8,174 nucleotides of DNA from Lachnospiraceae bacterium (GTDB lineage: Bacteria > Bacillota > Clostridia > Lachnospirales > Lachnospiraceae): contig JAFTXF010000071.1 in assembly GCA_017461685.1 (NCBI GenBank), positions 1 through 8,174 of the forward strand, read 5' to 3'. The notes under the pieces are model-generated. The model did not search any database, had not been told where the DNA came from, and was given only the letters and a program-made list of their open reading frames with translations. Of this stretch, positions 6,137-8,174 are shown one piece after another. Every line of letters begins with the position of its first letter. The first letter of the stretch is position 1. Position numbers and translations under genes: made by a program.

Positions 6137-7564
6137 ATGTCTGAAGAGAGAACGAATATCGAAAAACAAAACAATCACATAATGCAAAATTTTTGGTCGC
6201 GTATTGTGCAAAAGAAAAAACGGGATGTGGACATGACGGAAGGCAATATTACCGGACATATTATTATGTTTGCTCTGCCGTTACTGGCCGGGAATCTATT
6301 CCAGCAGCTTTACAATACCGTGGACACCTGGGTAGTGGGTAACTATGTCAGTAACGAAGCTTTTTCTGCGGTAGGAACCGTAGGCCCGGTTATCAATGTG
6401 CTGATCGGGTTTTTTATGGGACTTTCCTCAGGTGCCGGTGTAGTAATCAGTCAGTACTATGGGGCAGGCAGATATGAAAAGGTTCGGCGAACAGTACATA
6501 CGGCAATTGCCATGACCCTTGGGCTGGCAGTGATTCTGTCCATAGCAGGTATTTTGCTGATTCCGACTATGTTGAAATTCATGAATATGCCGGCGGAGGT
6601 AGTTCCTGAGGCAACTACGTATTTGACGATTTATTTTGCAGGCGTAATAGGCCTGATGTTATACAATATCGGGTCCGGTATTTTGCGGGCTGTGGGCGAT
6701 AGTCAGAGACCGTTTTATTTTCTGGTGGTGTGTGCGCTGCTTAATACCGTATTAGACCTGGCTTTTGTACTCGGTTTGGGTATGGGTGTAGATGGTGTGG
6801 CGTGGGCTACAGTCATTTCTCAGGGAGTGAGTGCAGTGCTTGTTATGATAGTGCTGATGCGAAGTGATTCCTGCATTAAATTCATTCCGCGAGAATTAAA
6901 ATTGCATTGGGACATGCTGAAGAAAATTATTTCTGTAGGTATTCCGGCGGCAATCCAGATGTGTATTACTTCGTTTTCTAATATTTTTGTGCAGTCGTAC
7001 ATCAATTTCTTCGGTGCCGACTGTATGTCAGGCTGGGCAGCTTATGGCAAAATCGATCAGTTACTGATTCTGCCTATGCAGTCTATTGCTCTGGCATCTA
7101 CCACCTTTGTTGGGCAGAATCTTGGTAAGAATCAGGTTGATCGTGCAAAGAAGGGTGTGCGTAATGCACTGATGATATCGGTATCAGCTACGGCAATTTT
7201 GATGATACCGGTGATTGCTTTTGCGGCTCCGGTAGTTTCCTTCTTTAATGACAAGCCGGAGGTAATCGAATACGGTGCCATGTTCTTGTGCTGGCTTACT
7301 CCGTTTTATATACTCTGCTGCTTTAACCAGATTTACGCAGGGGCCTTACGAGGTGCCGGTGACAGTCGTGCTCCTATGGTGATTATGTTGATTTCTTTTG
7401 TGGCATTCCGTCAGGTGTATCTGTTTACTATGAGCCATATTTGCAATGAAGTTATTCCGATTGCAATGGGCTACCCGGCCGGATGGCTGCTATGCAGTTT
7501 GCTGTCTGCTATTTACTATCACAGTGTCAAATTAGATAAAAACAGATTGGTGGAAGACCGTTAG
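6137..7564 (+). CDS. MATE-family multidrug/small-molecule exporter
   Basis: This 475-residue polytopic membrane protein belongs to the MATE branch of the MOP superfamily, which expels cationic drugs or metabolites in exchange for Na+ or H+. It shows the two-lobe, roughly 12-helix layout. The first helix motif is FALPLLAGNLFQQLYNTVDT (45-64), followed by VGNYVS and YYGAGRYEKVRRTV (107-120). The repeated signature appears in both halves: GILRAVGDSQRP (181-192) and GALRGAGDSRAP (402-413). The second half starts near VGIPAAIQMC (267-276). About 40 mostly polar residues precede the first helix, longer than usual; ATG 6233 would shorten this but has no ribosome binding site. It lies 104 bases after the glycosyltransferase stop and could be in the same transcript. 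It resembles drug exporters more than Wzx flippases, so a role in polysaccharide export is possible but not shown; the substrate is unknown. Confidence 0.92.
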   Translation: MSEERTNIEKQNNHIMQNFWSRIVQKKKRDVDMTEGNITGHIIMFALPLLAGNLFQQLYNTVDTWVVGNYVSNEAFSAVGTVGPVINVLIGFFMGLSSGAGVVISQYYGAGRYEKVRRTVHTAIAMTLGLAVILSIAGILLIPTMLKFMNMPAEVVPEATTYLTIYFAGVIGLMLYNIGSGILRAVGDSQRPFYFLVVCALLNTVLDLAFVLGLGMGVDGVAWATVISQGVSAVLVMIVLMRSDSCIKFIPRELKLHWDMLKKIISVGIPAAIQMCITSFSNIFVQSYINFFGADCMSGWAAYGKIDQLLILPMQSIALASTTFVGQNLGKNQVDRAKKGVRNALMISVSATAILMIPVIAFAAPVVSFFNDKPEVIEYGAMFLCWLTPFYILCCFNQIYAGALRGAGDSRAPMVIMLISFVAFRQVYLFTMSHICNEVIPIAMGYPAGWLLCSLLSAIYYHSVKLDKNRLVEDR

Positions 7565-7573
7565 GCCTTCCAC
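7550..7573. terminator. Candidate bidirectional terminator over the MATE stop codon
   Basis: GTGGAAG (7550-7556) pairs perfectly with CTTCCAC (7567-7573); after one mismatch, CC (7558-7559) pairs with GG (7564-7565) around a GTTA loop. On the plus strand only a weak T stretch follows (TCTTTG, 7574-7579). On the minus strand TTTTT (7542-7538) follows after a 7-base gap. The site lies between two convergent genes, where a shared terminator is expected. The T tracts are poor, so this is a moderate call. Confidence 0.45.
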
Positions 7574-7638
7574 TCTTTGATTACAGAATTCCTTGCTGCA
7601 CCTTGGGGATGCCGCTTTGATTGGATGTTACAGCAGTA

Positions 7639-8118
7639 CTATTTGGCTGCCGTTTCTAATACCTCCTCAATTGCCTGAAGCAATACGCCTGCGGTATATT
7701 TCTGACTGTCCTCATAAGTAATATCCTCTAAAGCTACGCCACTTTGCAGCTGCAGGGCAATGCTTTCCAGGACTGGGGTAAACAGCGGATACATGGTTTC
7801 GATGGTTTCATCCAAATGGGTAAAGGATACATCCGTAATACCGGTCTGCTCAATAATCACTTGCATTTCAAGACTGTTGCCGGATACTTCCAGGGCAGCA
7901 GTGTAAATACCGGGGGTATACTCAGAGACGGATGAATTCAGGTCTGCGGCAGACTCCGTAGTTCCTTCAATATTTGACGGGGAGGAAGTTGTGGAAGATT
8001 GCCTCGGCAAAAACATCACTGCCAGTAATATCAAAAAAATCAGACCTAAAAAAATAAAGATACCTGTATAAATGACTTCTCTCATATGTAGTACAAGGAT
8101 TTTGGTTTTTCCACTCAT
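7639..8118 (-). CDS. Membrane-anchored small protein with diverged FMN-binding-like domain
   Basis: This 159-residue protein has a short basic N-terminus, one membrane segment (about 15-37, ending AVMFLP), a Ser/Thr-rich linker (40-66) and a C-terminal domain. The orientation rule and linker suggest that the domain lies outside the cell. That domain begins EYTPGIYTAALEV (66-78) and contains VIIEQTGITDVSF (87-99), LDETIETMYPLFTP (102-115) and YTAGVLLQAIEEVL (141-154). The order of elements recalls the FMN-binding domain (PF04205: PG-Y, a GI-V strand, a Glu-Thr helix, a final helix), but the SGAT motif that takes the covalent flavin in many members is replaced by EDSQKYTAG. I therefore infer a related fold without assuming flavin. 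The function is not known to me. The start ATG 8118 has GAGGA at 8128-8124; the in-frame GTG at 8130 overlaps that site. The gene converges on the polysaccharide cluster. Confidence 0.72.
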   Translation of the reverse strand: MSGKTKILVLHMREVIYTGIFIFLGLIFLILLAVMFLPRQSSTTSSPSNIEGTTESAADLNSSVSEYTPGIYTAALEVSGNSLEMQVIIEQTGITDVSFTHLDETIETMYPLFTPVLESIALQLQSGVALEDITYEDSQKYTAGVLLQAIEEVLETAAK

Positions 8119-8123
8119 AGCAT

Positions 8124-8128
8124 TCCTC
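8124..8128 (-). promoter_or_regulatory. Ribosome binding site that decides the start of the minus-strand gene
   Basis: Read on the minus strand, GAGGA lies 5 bases before ATG 8118. The in-frame GTG at 8130-8128 overlaps this site and is therefore unlikely to be the start. The remaining 44 bases to the window edge show no convincing promoter. Confidence 0.75.
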
Positions 8129-8174
8129 ACTTTGTTTATTCATGGCACTTGCGTTTGATACAGTGTATGTGGCC

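Noticed and set aside
7574..7638. Further gene or RNA in the gap between the convergent genes
   Set aside because: Only 65 bases remain after the hairpin, with no convincing open frame, repeat or structure.
8119..8130. GTG 8130 as the start of the minus-strand gene
   Set aside because: It overlaps the GAGGA ribosome binding site that serves ATG 8118.

Overview
The window looks like chromosomal DNA from a low-to-middle GC Firmicute, most likely a clostridial gut-type organism of the Lachnospiraceae kind. This rests on the style of the proteins (a LytR-CpsA-Psr protein with an SVYRDTY core, clostridial two-part GT2 glycosyltransferases, a small membrane-anchored protein of clostridial type), on AGGAG-type ribosome binding sites before nearly every gene, and on AT-leaning codon use. 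The species cannot be named from the sequence alone.

From the left edge to about 5.0 kb, four plus-strand genes form a tight cluster for a surface polysaccharide. They are a GT2 glycosyltransferase whose 5' end lies outside the window (2-1477), a second WbbL-like GT2 glycosyltransferase (1484-2455), a membrane polyprenyl-phosphate sugar-1-phosphate transferase that would prime the lipid carrier (2505-3902), and a LytR-CpsA-Psr (LCP) phosphotransferase (3932-5023). Together they suggest how a polymer could be started on undecaprenyl phosphate, extended by GT2 enzymes and finally transferred to peptidoglycan by the LCP protein. A strong 14-bp hairpin (5042-5082) separates this set from a third GT2 glycosyltransferase (5109-6032), followed by a MATE-family membrane transporter (6137-7564).

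The right end holds one convergent minus-strand gene (7639-8118). It encodes a small, single-pass membrane-anchored protein whose C-terminal domain resembles a diverged FMN-binding-type fold. A modest hairpin over the MATE stop codon (7550-7573) may terminate transcription from either side.

No tRNA, rRNA, CRISPR array, insertion sequence or obvious mobile element was seen. I found no clear new biological system. The points most worth a second look are a degenerate tandem-repeat insert in the middle of the first glycosyltransferase's catalytic domain, that protein's unusual C-terminal tail, the intercistronic hairpin, and the diverged small membrane protein. The starts of three genes are better placed at internal ATG codons with good ribosome binding sites than at the first in-frame start.
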